A DNA stretch of 64,000 bases. It comes from JAIESQ01 sp964495375. GTDB lineage: Bacteria > Planctomycetota > Planctomycetia > Pirellulales > JAEUIK01. Under the pieces are notes generated by a model. The model worked only from the letters and a program-made list of their open reading frames with translations. It was not told the DNA's origin and searched no databases. Made by a program: the position numbers and the translations under genes. The DNA lies in the NCBI GenBank assembly GCA_964495375.1, contig CAZBWM010000022.1:1-64000 (forward strand). Reading direction: 5' to 3'. Shown one piece after another: positions 1 to 7,545 of this stretch (position 1 is its first letter; each line of letters opens with the position of its first letter).

Positions 1-654
1 ACGCGGCGCAGCAGCTTTTCGATTATCCAGCTGTCTATGTTGCCGCCGCGGTTGGGGCGCACGTCGAGCAAGGAGCAGTACGCCTTTCTGTTCGACACCG
101 AGCGGATCGAAGTCGATCGCCGCACGATCTACACGGTGAGCGATCCCGACGATCGGCTGCACCGCGAACCGCTCGTCGCCCAGTTCCGCGTGCGCGGGCT
201 GCCGGCCAACGAGGCCTTCACGTTCAAGCTGATGAACATTCACACCGATCCCGATGAAGTGCCTGCCGAGCTCGAAGCGCTCGCCGACGCCCTCCGCGCC
301 GTGCGCAGCGACGGCAGCGGCGAAGACGACGTGATCTTGCTCGGCGATCTGAACGCCGACGACGATCATTACGGCGCGCTGCGTGGCGTCTACGATTTGA
401 CGTGGGCCCTGTCGCGCACGCCGACGAACACGCAGCAAAATCACATGTACGACAACCTGCTGTTCGATCGCAACGCCACGAGCGAATTCCACGGGCGTTC
501 GGGCGTGCTGAACCTGCGGACGGAGTTCGGTCTGTCGCTCGAGCAGGCGCTGGCCATCTCGGACCATCTGCCGGTGTGGGGTGAGTTCAGCGCTTACGAA
601 GGTGGGGGCGAGCAGCGCCTGGCCACGCGACCAGACGAGACGCCGCCGCGGTAG
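1..654 (+). CDS. Endonuclease/exonuclease/phosphatase family protein (5' truncated)
   Basis: The frame is open from the first base, so the start lies upstream of the window and 217 codons are visible. The family hydrolyses phosphodiester or phosphomonoester bonds (DNase I / sphingomyelinase-like fold). The visible C-terminal part shows 'RTSSKEQYAFLFD', a mid-domain strand typical of DNase I-like proteins, then 'LLGDLNADD' (metal/catalytic GDxN block) and the terminal 'SDHLPVW' (SDH block with the catalytic His). The true substrate cannot be told from this fragment. Family assignment is secure; function is not. Confidence 0.85.
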   Translation, partial: TRRSSFSIIQLSMLPPRLGRTSSKEQYAFLFDTERIEVDRRTIYTVSDPDDRLHREPLVAQFRVRGLPANEAFTFKLMNIHTDPDEVPAELEALADALRAVRSDGSGEDDVILLGDLNADDDHYGALRGVYDLTWALSRTPTNTQQNHMYDNLLFDRNATSEFHGRSGVLNLRTEFGLSLEQALAISDHLPVWGEFSAYEGGGEQRLATRPDETPPR

Positions 655-665
655 CTACGTCACTT

Positions 666-685
666 GTAGGTGCGTGCAACGCACC
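666..685. repeat. Short palindrome of the GGTGCGT-ACGCACC family
   Basis: GTAGGTGCGTGCAACGCACC is an inverted repeat (GGTGCGT / ACGCACC, short loop) 12 bp after the stop of the EEP gene. A sister copy (GTAGGGTGCGTGAAACGCACC) lies at 15136-15156, inside the waaA reading frame. It may work as a transcript 3' hairpin, but no U-tract follows. Confidence 0.6.
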
Positions 686-714
686 AGACTGCCGTGTGCA
701 AACAACGCACACGG

Positions 715-870
715 CTTGCAGTGCTGGTTTGCTGCGCACACCCTACGACTGTTTGCCGGTCGGTCGTGCGCGAAGCTCGCGTGTCCACACACCGGCAATG
801 CAGTGCTGAGTTTCTTCGAGGGGCTTCCACACTGCTTGTTCGTCGGCCCAGCACGTACTCGAAATCACGA
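715..870 (-). repeat. Dispersed repeat R5, copy 1
   Basis: Read on the minus strand, this block contains GCCGACGAACAAGCAGTG followed by a CTCAGCACTGC...TTGCCGG segment and then GACCGGCAAACAGT. The same order occurs at 50776-50945 and 54335-54572 on the plus strand. With the preceding short palindrome it fills the gap between the EEP gene and the oxidoreductase; no gene is seen in 655-952. The element is degenerate and its ends are approximate. Confidence 0.6.
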
Positions 871-952
871 CGCGATCACGGCCGACTACCAAGCTGGCAC
901 ACCCATTCGAGTCACAACATGGAACAGCCCACAGCCGCGCTAGTTCAGCGCA

Positions 953-2059
953 CTACTTCAACCCCAAGAGCGGATGTTCGCCGCGCGGCAGCGGGAACGA
1001 GACTGGTCCGCCGGCGCGCTGCGATTCGAAAACCGCCAGGATCATCTCCATCGCGGTGCGGCCCGCGACCCCATTACAAAGCGGCTCGCGCTGGGCTTCG
1101 ATGGCGGCGATCAGGTCGTTGGCGGCCGCCACGTTGCCGGCGCTCGCGGCAGGGTTGGTGATCGGTTCGGTCTCGCCCACGCCGGCGCTCGAGACATCTT
1201 TCCACGTCGCGCCGCTGCGGCCCGGGCACCAGCCGGGATCTTCCAACAGCTTGACGGTCGGCAGATAGCCGGTGGCGATTTCGAGAATGCCGCGGCTGCC
1301 GTAAATCTGTAGCGCGAAGCGCGACGGATTGCCGGCCGCGCCGCGCGTCGATTGAAACGTGGCGGTTGCGCCGCTTGCTAATCCGTAAGTCGCGCGGACG
1401 TCGTCGCCGGCCAAGGGGCCCAGCCCTTCGTTTCCTTCGATGACGTCGCTACGGCGGATCGGGCGCCCCTGTTGCTTGACTTGGGCGAAGCACCACTCGG
1501 GCTTTCCGCCATACTCGGCTGAGAGGTTCATGATGTGCGAGCCGAGCACCCAGAGATCTTCGGCGCCGCCGCGCGGGTCTTCCTTACCGCGGCCACGGAA
1601 CTCGAACACCTGACCGATCGCGCCGCCGGCCAGCAGTTCGCGCACGCGATCGAACTTGGGGCTGTAGCGCGTGATCATCGCCAGCGCCAACCGCGTATGC
1701 GTCATTTCGCAGGCGCGAATCACCGCGTCGGCCTCGGCCAGCGTGCGGCAGAACGGCTTCTCCATGTACATATGGATGCCGCGCTCGGCGCAGGCCGTGG
1801 CGATCTCAGCGTGACGATCGATCCACCGCATGGCGATGGCCGCGATGTCGGGCTTTATCTCGTCGAGCAGTTGGCGATAGTCGGCATACGTGCGATCGAC
1901 GCCGAGCTTCTTGGCCGTGGCGGCGAGTCCCTGCGGGCTGTCGTCGGCCACGGCGACCACCTGAGTGCGCGGCACGTCGCGCCACATCACATCGAGACCG
2001 TGGCCGTAGTCGCCGCGCCCCGTGCTACCGATCACCGCCACGCGATAGGTCTTGTCCAT
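953..2059 (-). CDS. Gfo/Idh/MocA family oxidoreductase
   Basis: A 368-residue NAD(P)-dependent dehydrogenase of the Gfo/Idh/MocA family, usually acting on sugars, inositols or related polyols. The N-terminal Rossmann fold begins 'YRVAVIGSTGRGDYGHG' and is followed by 'VVAVADD'. The family signature EKP is at 'MYMEKPFC' (about residue 105). The C-terminal half is the usual substrate-binding alpha/beta domain. The ATG at 2059 is chosen because GGAGGG lies about 7 bases upstream and the Rossmann strand begins within 10 residues; the frame is open 28 codons further up without supporting features. The substrate is unknown. Confidence 0.88.
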   Translation of the reverse strand: MDKTYRVAVIGSTGRGDYGHGLDVMWRDVPRTQVVAVADDSPQGLAATAKKLGVDRTYADYRQLLDEIKPDIAAIAMRWIDRHAEIATACAERGIHMYMEKPFCRTLAEADAVIRACEMTHTRLALAMITRYSPKFDRVRELLAGGAIGQVFEFRGRGKEDPRGGAEDLWVLGSHIMNLSAEYGGKPEWCFAQVKQQGRPIRRSDVIEGNEGLGPLAGDDVRATYGLASGATATFQSTRGAAGNPSRFALQIYGSRGILEIATGYLPTVKLLEDPGWCPGRSGATWKDVSSAGVGETEPITNPAASAGNVAAANDLIAAIEAQREPLCNGVAGRTAMEMILAVFESQRAGGPVSFPLPRGEHPLLGLK

Positions 2060-2196
2060 CGTCGGCCCTCCGGAGATGAGAGGGCGATTATACACGGGCC
2101 TGCGGCCAAACATGCAGCCGCCGTAACGCTCGAAGTGATGCAATCCGGCGCGGGGCGATTTTGACCCTCAGATTGCCAGCCGACTACAATGACGGT

Positions 2197-2448
2197 ATGG
2201 CAGACACGCCCTCTCGTAACCTGTTTTCAATTCGCCGCATCGGCATCACGCTAGCCGGAGCGCTGCTGGGCATGTTTGTTGGCTTGGCTGTCGACGCGAT
2301 CCTCTTTCCAGGGCCGCATTTCAAAGGTTCGCACACGACGGAAGAGATTTACGCAGGTACCGCCATCAGCATCGGCTGCATGCTTGCGGGCGTTGCAGCG
2401 GGCGCAGTTCTTGCCCATCTCGGTGGACCGAAACGCAGCGCAACATGA
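2197..2448 (+). CDS. Small two-helix membrane protein
   Basis: An 83-residue hypothetical protein with two predicted membrane segments ('IGITLAGALLGMFVGLAVDAILF' and 'AISIGCMLAGVAAGAVLAHL') joined by a short polar loop. I do not recognise the family. The ATG at 2197 is preferred over an upstream TTG. There is no Shine-Dalgarno; instead TACAAT (2185-2190) lies six bases before the ATG, a layout that suggests a leaderless mRNA and recurs before other small membrane genes in this window. It is divergent from the oxidoreductase. Confidence 0.6.
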   Translation: MADTPSRNLFSIRRIGITLAGALLGMFVGLAVDAILFPGPHFKGSHTTEEIYAGTAISIGCMLAGVAAGAVLAHLGGPKRSAT

Positions 2449-2476
2449 CGCGCGATCGTTACTGCACGCGGCGCTG

Positions 2477-3718
2477 CTACTTGCTCGGCTTGGCAAAATC
2501 CTGCTCGAACTCCAGCGGCGCGTAGTACGGCTTGCCGTTCAGGTTGCGCACCTTCTGGAACCAAAGCTTGTTCGCTTCCTTGGGGGTGAACGACCAGGCC
2601 TGGCGATGGTAGTTCCAATTGTCGGGGGCCAGACGCTGTGACTCGGCCCAATAGCCTTTGGCCGCGTCGTCGTCTCCCAGCTCGTGCAGGTAAACGCCGA
2701 GCTTGAAGTTGGCTTCGGCCAGCGCGAGCTGATCGTCGGGCGGGGCGAGCCGCTTACGCATTTCTTCCGGCGAAAGTGCGTACTTGCTGGCGGCCCCCTT
2801 CTCGATCCAGTCGCGGAGCGCGGCCACGTACTCATCGCCTGGCAGCTTGACCGTCAGCACCTGCATGGTGTGCGAGTAAGCAACCTCTGGCGGGCGGACC
2901 ATGCGCCCCTCTTCGTCGATCCAGACGCCGCTGGGGACATTGACCATTTGATACAGCCCACTGACGGCGTGATGCGGATCGACCAACGACGTGAACGTGG
3001 CGCCGGCCTTGTCGTAGAACTTGCGGGCGACCGCTTCGCCGCCGGTGTCTTGCGCGACGGCGACGATGTGGAAATTCTTGGCGCCCATTTCTTCGTAGAT
3101 CTTCTGCCAGCCGGGGAGATCCTGACTGCAGCCGCACCACGAAGCCCAAGTCAGCAGCAATACTTTCTTGCCGCGGAAATCGGAGAGCTTCACGAGCTTG
3201 CCATCTTTATCGGCCAAGGCGAAATCGGGGGCGAGCGCGGAGTCTGGCCCGCTCGCTTGAGCCGTGGACGAGCTCGTTTCCGCAAGTGGGCCGAAGCTCC
3301 ACACTTTATGCTCGCGATCGACCACGACCGCTTGCTTGAGCCGCGCGGACAGCTTCGAGACATTGAAGTAGTCGCGGTCATCCACCTTGCGGAAGAAGCC
3401 CGCTTCGGGTGAGCGATCCAACGGAATGCAGAGCCCGCCGCGACAGGCCCCCTCAGGCTTGATGTCGAAGCCGATGGCGGCAGCGACTTCGTCCTTAGGG
3501 ATATAGAGGTCGTCGCCAGCGATCAGCGGGTGGGCGATCTTGGTCGTGCGATCGACGGTGAGAATGGTGGCGCCGGCGTCGGCCGCCGCGGCTGGTTTAT
3601 CCGTAGCCGGATTATCAGCGGCTGGCGCATCGGCCGCGTACACAGTCGTCGCGCTGAACAACAAGGCCGTGGCGAACAGAATTCGCGCGGCGCGGCGCGA
3701 TACGGGTATCGACAACAT
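2477..3718 (-). CDS. Exported redoxin-domain protein with CxC active site
   Basis: 413 residues. The signal peptide is 'RRAARILFATALLFSATTVYA', followed by a Pro/Ala/Asp linker. The central thioredoxin-fold AhpC/TSA/TlpA-like domain carries 'FRGKKVLLLTWASWCGCSQDLPGWQKIYEE' at about residues 196-225. The C-terminal 100 residues are helical with a TPR-like segment ('NFKLGVYLHELGDDDAAKGYWAES'). The role is probably periplasmic thiol chemistry or a scaffold derived from it. The active-site motif is WCGC, a CxC rather than the classical CxxC. The start at 3718 follows a CAGGGAG box and is immediately before the signal peptide. Confidence 0.85.
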   Translation of the reverse strand: MLSIPVSRRAARILFATALLFSATTVYAADAPAADNPATDKPAAAADAGATILTVDRTTKIAHPLIAGDDLYIPKDEVAAAIGFDIKPEGACRGGLCIPLDRSPEAGFFRKVDDRDYFNVSKLSARLKQAVVVDREHKVWSFGPLAETSSSTAQASGPDSALAPDFALADKDGKLVKLSDFRGKKVLLLTWASWCGCSQDLPGWQKIYEEMGAKNFHIVAVAQDTGGEAVARKFYDKAGATFTSLVDPHHAVSGLYQMVNVPSGVWIDEEGRMVRPPEVAYSHTMQVLTVKLPGDEYVAALRDWIEKGAASKYALSPEEMRKRLAPPDDQLALAEANFKLGVYLHELGDDDAAKGYWAESQRLAPDNWNYHRQAWSFTPKEANKLWFQKVRNLNGKPYYAPLEFEQDFAKPSK

Positions 3719-3783
3719 GAACAAACTCCCTGGCGGAACGCGGCGATTTGTGGGGCACGAGGTGGCGAGCATTATGCTAACGA

Positions 3784-4713
3784 TTACGCAGAATCGCTGT
3801 CGGCGGATTGCGCGCCGGTCGTGTTCGTTTCAGACGGCGCCGCCGTGGTCGAGCCATAAAACGCTTCCGCTGGCAGTTGCGTGTTGCTGCGAACCAGCTC
3901 AACGATCGCATCGACTTCGGCATTCGATAGGGGCGCTACCGTTGCTTCGGCTGGTCGTCGCGCGACCGTGTAAACCTGCACCAGGCGGATTTGCCCTCCG
4001 GCCGCGACGATCTCTTTCAACCGTTCGCAAAACGCCGCCAACTCGGCAGGCGACGGCGCTTGGCCAACGATCCGCATGAAGAGGGACTGAATCACGATCG
4101 GGCGGACGCGGGCCGCCGCGGTGATATTGTCCAACACGCGGCGGAAGGGGACGGCGGTCCGCTCGACGAGCTTGTAGTAGTCGTCGGTCCCCGCTTCGAG
4201 CTTCGCCCAGATTTCACCCTGGTTGGCATCGAGCGTCGCCAGCCCTCGCTCGACGGCCGGGCGGTGGAACATGCTGGCGTTGGTGATCAGCACCAGCTTG
4301 ACGTCGGAAAGGCCATGCTGCTTTTTCAGCTCCGCCACGCGGGCAACAATCTCATCGAAGTTGCGGTAAGTGGTCGGCTCGCCATCGCCGGAGAAGGCGA
4401 TGTCGTTCAAGCGCCGAAGCGCCAGCGGTGTGGCGGCGAACTTCTCGGTGCGGAACAGCTCACCAGTGGTCACTAGCCGGAGCATTTCGTCGAGCTCGGC
4501 CAGCACGGCGTCGAGCTCGACGAACTTTGTTTCGGCAGCCTGCACGCGATCGACCTGGCAGTAAATGCAATCGAAGTTGCAGACCTTGTCGGGATTGAGA
4601 TTGACGCCGATCGACACCCCGCGCGAACGCCGGCTGACCACCGGGTAAACGAACCGATTGTGCTCGAACGAGCGCTGGTGCTGGGCGAACAGGGGTGACG
4701 TGGGGTTGGGCAT
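3784..4713 (-). CDS. Radical SAM protein (COG0731-like Fe-S oxidoreductase)
   Basis: 309 residues. The radical SAM cluster motif 'CNFDCIYC' (CxxxCxxC, about residues 42-49) follows 'GVSIGVNLNPDKV', a start pattern of the COG0731 group. 'FSGDGEPTT' is the SAM-binding GGE-like motif. Members reductively cleave S-adenosylmethionine to start radical chemistry; the substrate of this subgroup is not established to my knowledge. The C-terminus is Ala/Thr-rich and probably disordered. It is divergent from nothing on the left: the redoxin gene lies 65 bases downstream on the same strand. Confidence 0.88.
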   Translation of the reverse strand: MPNPTSPLFAQHQRSFEHNRFVYPVVSRRSRGVSIGVNLNPDKVCNFDCIYCQVDRVQAAETKFVELDAVLAELDEMLRLVTTGELFRTEKFAATPLALRRLNDIAFSGDGEPTTYRNFDEIVARVAELKKQHGLSDVKLVLITNASMFHRPAVERGLATLDANQGEIWAKLEAGTDDYYKLVERTAVPFRRVLDNITAAARVRPIVIQSLFMRIVGQAPSPAELAAFCERLKEIVAAGGQIRLVQVYTVARRPAEATVAPLSNAEVDAIVELVRSNTQLPAEAFYGSTTAAPSETNTTGAQSADSDSA

Positions 4714-4808
4714 GGGGCTGGTGGCGCCAATTCAATTTGAGCGAGGAATGCCCAGGACCTTCTATTCTATTCTCGCCCAAGCGGATTGGCGATTACCCGC
4801 AGCCAGGG

Positions 4809-4914
4809 GTAGTAGTTCAGTCTGGTTTGATCGGAGCCCGATCGGTGTCAGGAACCGATTCCTGTACACGCCAACTCATTGAAAAACCTTACTCGACTGA
4901 CCCACTACCCAGCC
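4809..4914. repeat. Composite palindrome R2/R3 (degenerate copy)
   Basis: The core CGGTGTCAGGAACCGATTC (4843-4861) equals one arm of the inverted repeats at 7346-7416 and 30063-30140. Here the two arms overlap, giving the near-palindrome that ends CCTGTACACG at 4870. The outer parts, GTAGTAGTTCAG on the left and CGACTGACCCACTACC on the right, resemble the outer arms at 22612-22665 and 30035-30168. The right edge is six bases from the stop of the 4920-5336 gene. Confidence 0.65.
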
Positions 4915-4919
4915 AGGAT

Positions 4920-5336
4920 TCACTCGGTCATCGCGCTCACGCGGCGCATGGCGAGCGGCGTTTGTTCGAGTCGTTTCCAACTCCAGTTCGCACATTCAGG
5001 GTGCATTTGCCGATACTCGCGACGACTCTTGGCTTCCTTGAACCATCGTCTATGTAACCATAGTTCCAGACGACTCACCTCTTTCGCAAGTCGAGCTGGA
5101 CTTCGGTACGGCACAAACGAGTGTCGCTTGCTATAGATTCGAAACCTCATGGCATAGACTACCGCCGAATAACTTCTGTCGATCAGCAGGCAGATGTCGG
5201 CGATGCTTCCGCACTCGTACCAGATCCCCGTGAATCGCGGTTCATCGCCGGTCGCTGGCACGACGTGGACTTTTCGCTTGAGTCGCGTCCAGCCAAGCTG
5301 ACGCGCAAAACTCAGGATTGCTTCGTCGGTGGTCAT
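4920..5336 (-). CDS. Hypothetical protein, repeat-flanked orphan
   Basis: 138 residues, unrecognised. It is basic and rich in Trp, Arg and Tyr, with no signal peptide or membrane segment; the C-terminal half is predicted helical ('ARLAKEVSRLELWLHRRWFKEAKSRREYRQ'). The ATG at 5336 is taken over an in-frame GTG at 5354; GAGGGT lies about 11 bases upstream. Base composition looks less GC-rich than its neighbours. A composite palindrome lies 6 bp beyond its stop and a 135-bp R1 repeat begins about 50 bp upstream of its start, so it may be an acquired gene or passenger. Coding status is probable, not certain. Confidence 0.5.
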   Translation of the reverse strand: MTTDEAILSFARQLGWTRLKRKVHVVPATGDEPRFTGIWYECGSIADICLLIDRSYSAVVYAMRFRIYSKRHSFVPYRSPARLAKEVSRLELWLHRRWFKEAKSRREYRQMHPECANWSWKRLEQTPLAMRRVSAMTE

Positions 5337-5387
5337 CGTAGAAGCTACCCTCACGCTTGGGTGGTATCGTCACGTCCGCGCACTGGC

Positions 5388-5522
5388 GGGTGGCCCAGCC
5401 GCTGGCCGGCTGGGTCGCGAAGCGACAAGAAGCCCTCTGAAATTGACGAGCCGCGAGTTGGCTGTGCGGCATGAGTAGATTCTTGTGGCTGCGCCACCCG
5501 GCTGCGAGCAGCCGGGCCACCC
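5388..5522 (+). repeat. Dispersed repeat R1, short subtype, copy 1 (135 bp)
   Basis: A BIME-like element. It starts GGGTGGCCCAGCCGC and ends GCAGCCGGGCCACCC, so its ends are inverted (GGGTGGCCC/GGGCCACCC). Each end folds on itself (CAGCCGCTGGCCGGCTG and CCCGGCTGCGAGCAGCCGGG). The core holds CGACAAGAAGCC and GATTCTTGTGGCTGCGCC. A copy of exactly the same length lies at 10061-10195; 25-bp-longer subtypes are at 16514-16645 (left end lost) and 35859-36018. No coding potential. Confidence 0.85.
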
Positions 5523-5656
5523 AATCACTGATTAGTCGGCGTTTAGTGGCACCCGGCAATCTATTCACCGCAAAATCTGCGGCGAATAAGGCCTGTATTC
5601 ACCGCAAACCAAATCAATCGCCGCAAACCATGCGGTGACCAAGGCAACTCTCAGCC

Positions 5657-7204
5657 TCACGGCATCGCCGTTGAGCCGTGCCGAAAGTCGGTCCGCACGC
5701 CGCGGGCGACTTCGCGCGGCAGATCGTCCTTGGCGGCCGACTCGCGCACCACGCGCACCTGGCGGCTCGGCGGGGCATAGGCTTCGTCCCAAGCCATGCG
5801 ATAGCTTTCGAGATCGGCCAAAGCGACAGCCGCGCTCTGGTAGCGGGCACGCGGATCGGGCTGCATCAAACGCTCGACGATCGGCCCCAATGGGGGTTTC
5901 AAATCGGGCGCGCGATCGGCCAGGCGGCGGAAGTGACCGCCCGCCACCTTGGCGAACAGCTCGGCCGGGTTCGACGCTTCGTAAGGAATATCGCCCGACA
6001 CCAGGTAGAAGAACGACGCCCCCAGGCTGAACAGATCGCTCCGCGCGTCGAGCAATTCGCCGCGCGCTTGCTCGGGGGCCATGTACATCGGCGTGCCGCG
6101 GACGCGGCCATCGGGGCCCAGCACGTGCGACAAGCGCCACAGTTGGCTCAGCCCGAGGTCGCCGATTTTGAGATTCTGCCGGGCGTCGAGCAGCAAATTG
6201 TGCGGCTTGATGTCGCAGTGGATCATGCCCAAGTCGTCGTGGATGCGGCGCAGCGCTTCGAGCGCGTCGCGCAACCAGCGGCAAGCCAGCGGCACGGGGG
6301 GCGTACCGTAGACTTCAACCCAGTTCGACAGGTCGCCGCCGGGCAGGTATTCCAGCGCGATCCAGCAGCGCTCGTCAGTCACGCCGGCCGCGTAAACGTG
6401 TACCAACTGCGAAACGTGCTGCGCCTGAGCCAGCAGCCGCGCTTCGCGCTGAAAGCTCTCGACGAAACCTTCGCGGGTGGCGCAATCTTCGCGCAACAGC
6501 TTGACGGCCACGAGCCGATCGAGATCGATCTGCCGGGCCAGATAGACGACGCCCATGCCGCCATCGGCCAACGGGCGCAAGAGCTCGAAGCGCCCGTCGA
6601 GCGTGGTGCCGACGAGCTCGTCTTGCCCAAGCGCCTGCTGGTGCGCCTTGGGCATCTCCCCACGCACCAGGTGAAAGTACGAGGCGTGCAGCCGGGTGTT
6701 CAGATCGGCGCAGATCTTTGCAGCCGAGCGGCGCGGATCGCCACCGGTGGCGCGGAAGACCATCACGAACTTATTCTCGACCTGGAACTGCGGTTGGCTG
6801 CCGGGCTTGGCCAGCGGCTCCCCTTCGGATTCGTAGGTGACGACGTCCATCTGGCGGATCATCAAACCCAGCGAGGCCAGCGCGATGGTGATGCAGGCGC
6901 TGACGCCGACGAGGTCGACGCCCGCCACGAGAATCTCGAACTCGGCCTCGTCGGGCAAGTGGCGCACCTCGGCGCGCACCAATCGCGAGTCGCTCAACAG
7001 CGATAGGCCCGACACGTGGTCGGCGATCTGCCGGGGTGAGAATTCGCTTAGGTAGCGCCGCGGATCGCGCACGCGGCGAAAGTGTTCGACCACCCCCTGC
7101 GCGTCGAGGTGGCTGCAATGATCGAGCACGCCTTGCACGACGTGGATTTCGACGTTGGCTCCGCGCTCTTCGATTTCGATGATGACCTGATCGACAACGC
7201 TCAT
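5657..7204 (-). CDS. ACT-like domain / serine-threonine protein kinase fusion
   Basis: 515 residues. Residues about 77-127 ('RLVRAEVRHLPDEAEFEILV...VSACITIALASLGLMI') read like an ACT-type small-molecule sensing domain; an extra alpha/beta region surrounds it. The PKN2/Hanks-type kinase spans about 205-480: glycine loop GGMGVV (215-220), catalytic-site Lys235 in AVK, HCDIKPHN (329-336; Asp331), DLG (349-351, in place of DFG) and APEQ. HCD instead of HRD makes it an RD-minus kinase, so activation-loop phosphorylation may not be needed. No membrane segment is seen, so it is probably cytoplasmic. The start at 7204 matches the beginning of conserved sequence; the frame stays open upstream through a repeat. 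Confidence 0.88.
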   Translation of the reverse strand: MSVVDQVIIEIEERGANVEIHVVQGVLDHCSHLDAQGVVEHFRRVRDPRRYLSEFSPRQIADHVSGLSLLSDSRLVRAEVRHLPDEAEFEILVAGVDLVGVSACITIALASLGLMIRQMDVVTYESEGEPLAKPGSQPQFQVENKFVMVFRATGGDPRRSAAKICADLNTRLHASYFHLVRGEMPKAHQQALGQDELVGTTLDGRFELLRPLADGGMGVVYLARQIDLDRLVAVKLLREDCATREGFVESFQREARLLAQAQHVSQLVHVYAAGVTDERCWIALEYLPGGDLSNWVEVYGTPPVPLACRWLRDALEALRRIHDDLGMIHCDIKPHNLLLDARQNLKIGDLGLSQLWRLSHVLGPDGRVRGTPMYMAPEQARGELLDARSDLFSLGASFFYLVSGDIPYEASNPAELFAKVAGGHFRRLADRAPDLKPPLGPIVERLMQPDPRARYQSAAVALADLESYRMAWDEAYAPPSRQVRVVRESAAKDDLPREVARGVRTDFRHGSTAMP

Positions 7205-7345
7205 GCCCTGGACCTTTCGAGAGGGCGAACCGGCGGTTTGCGGTTCGCGTCTGGCCATTCTAATCGGCGGCCAGAGGGGGAGACAATTTGACGCGGAGGA
7301 GCAGGGGGGCGTACCGATTCCGCGCCGCTGAACCGCGCCTCCGAA

Positions 7346-7416
7346 CGGTGTCAGGAACCGATTCCGGTGAGGACCATCGATTGGTGACCGGACGCCAGAA
7401 TCGGTTCCTGACACCG
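7346..7416. repeat. Inverted repeat R2, perfect 19-bp arms
   Basis: CGGTGTCAGGAACCGATTC (7346-7364) and its exact complement (7398-7416) with a 33-bp loop. It sits in the 341-bp gap between the kinase start and the UDPGP-family stop. The rest of that gap holds GGGACAGTCCCCGG near 7510-7523, another palindromic element, and no gene. Related copies: 4843-4861 and 30063-30140. Either strand would form a long RNA hairpin, but no U-tract follows. Confidence 0.85.
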
Positions 7417-7545
7417 ATCGGGCTGGCCGCCCCCTAGACAGACGCACGGACCGAAAGCGGGTTCGCAAGAATCGGCAACTTGATCGGCGCGATGTCGCGC
7501 GCCGAAAAACGGGACAGTCCCCGGGTCGCGCGGCGATTCTGCCCG

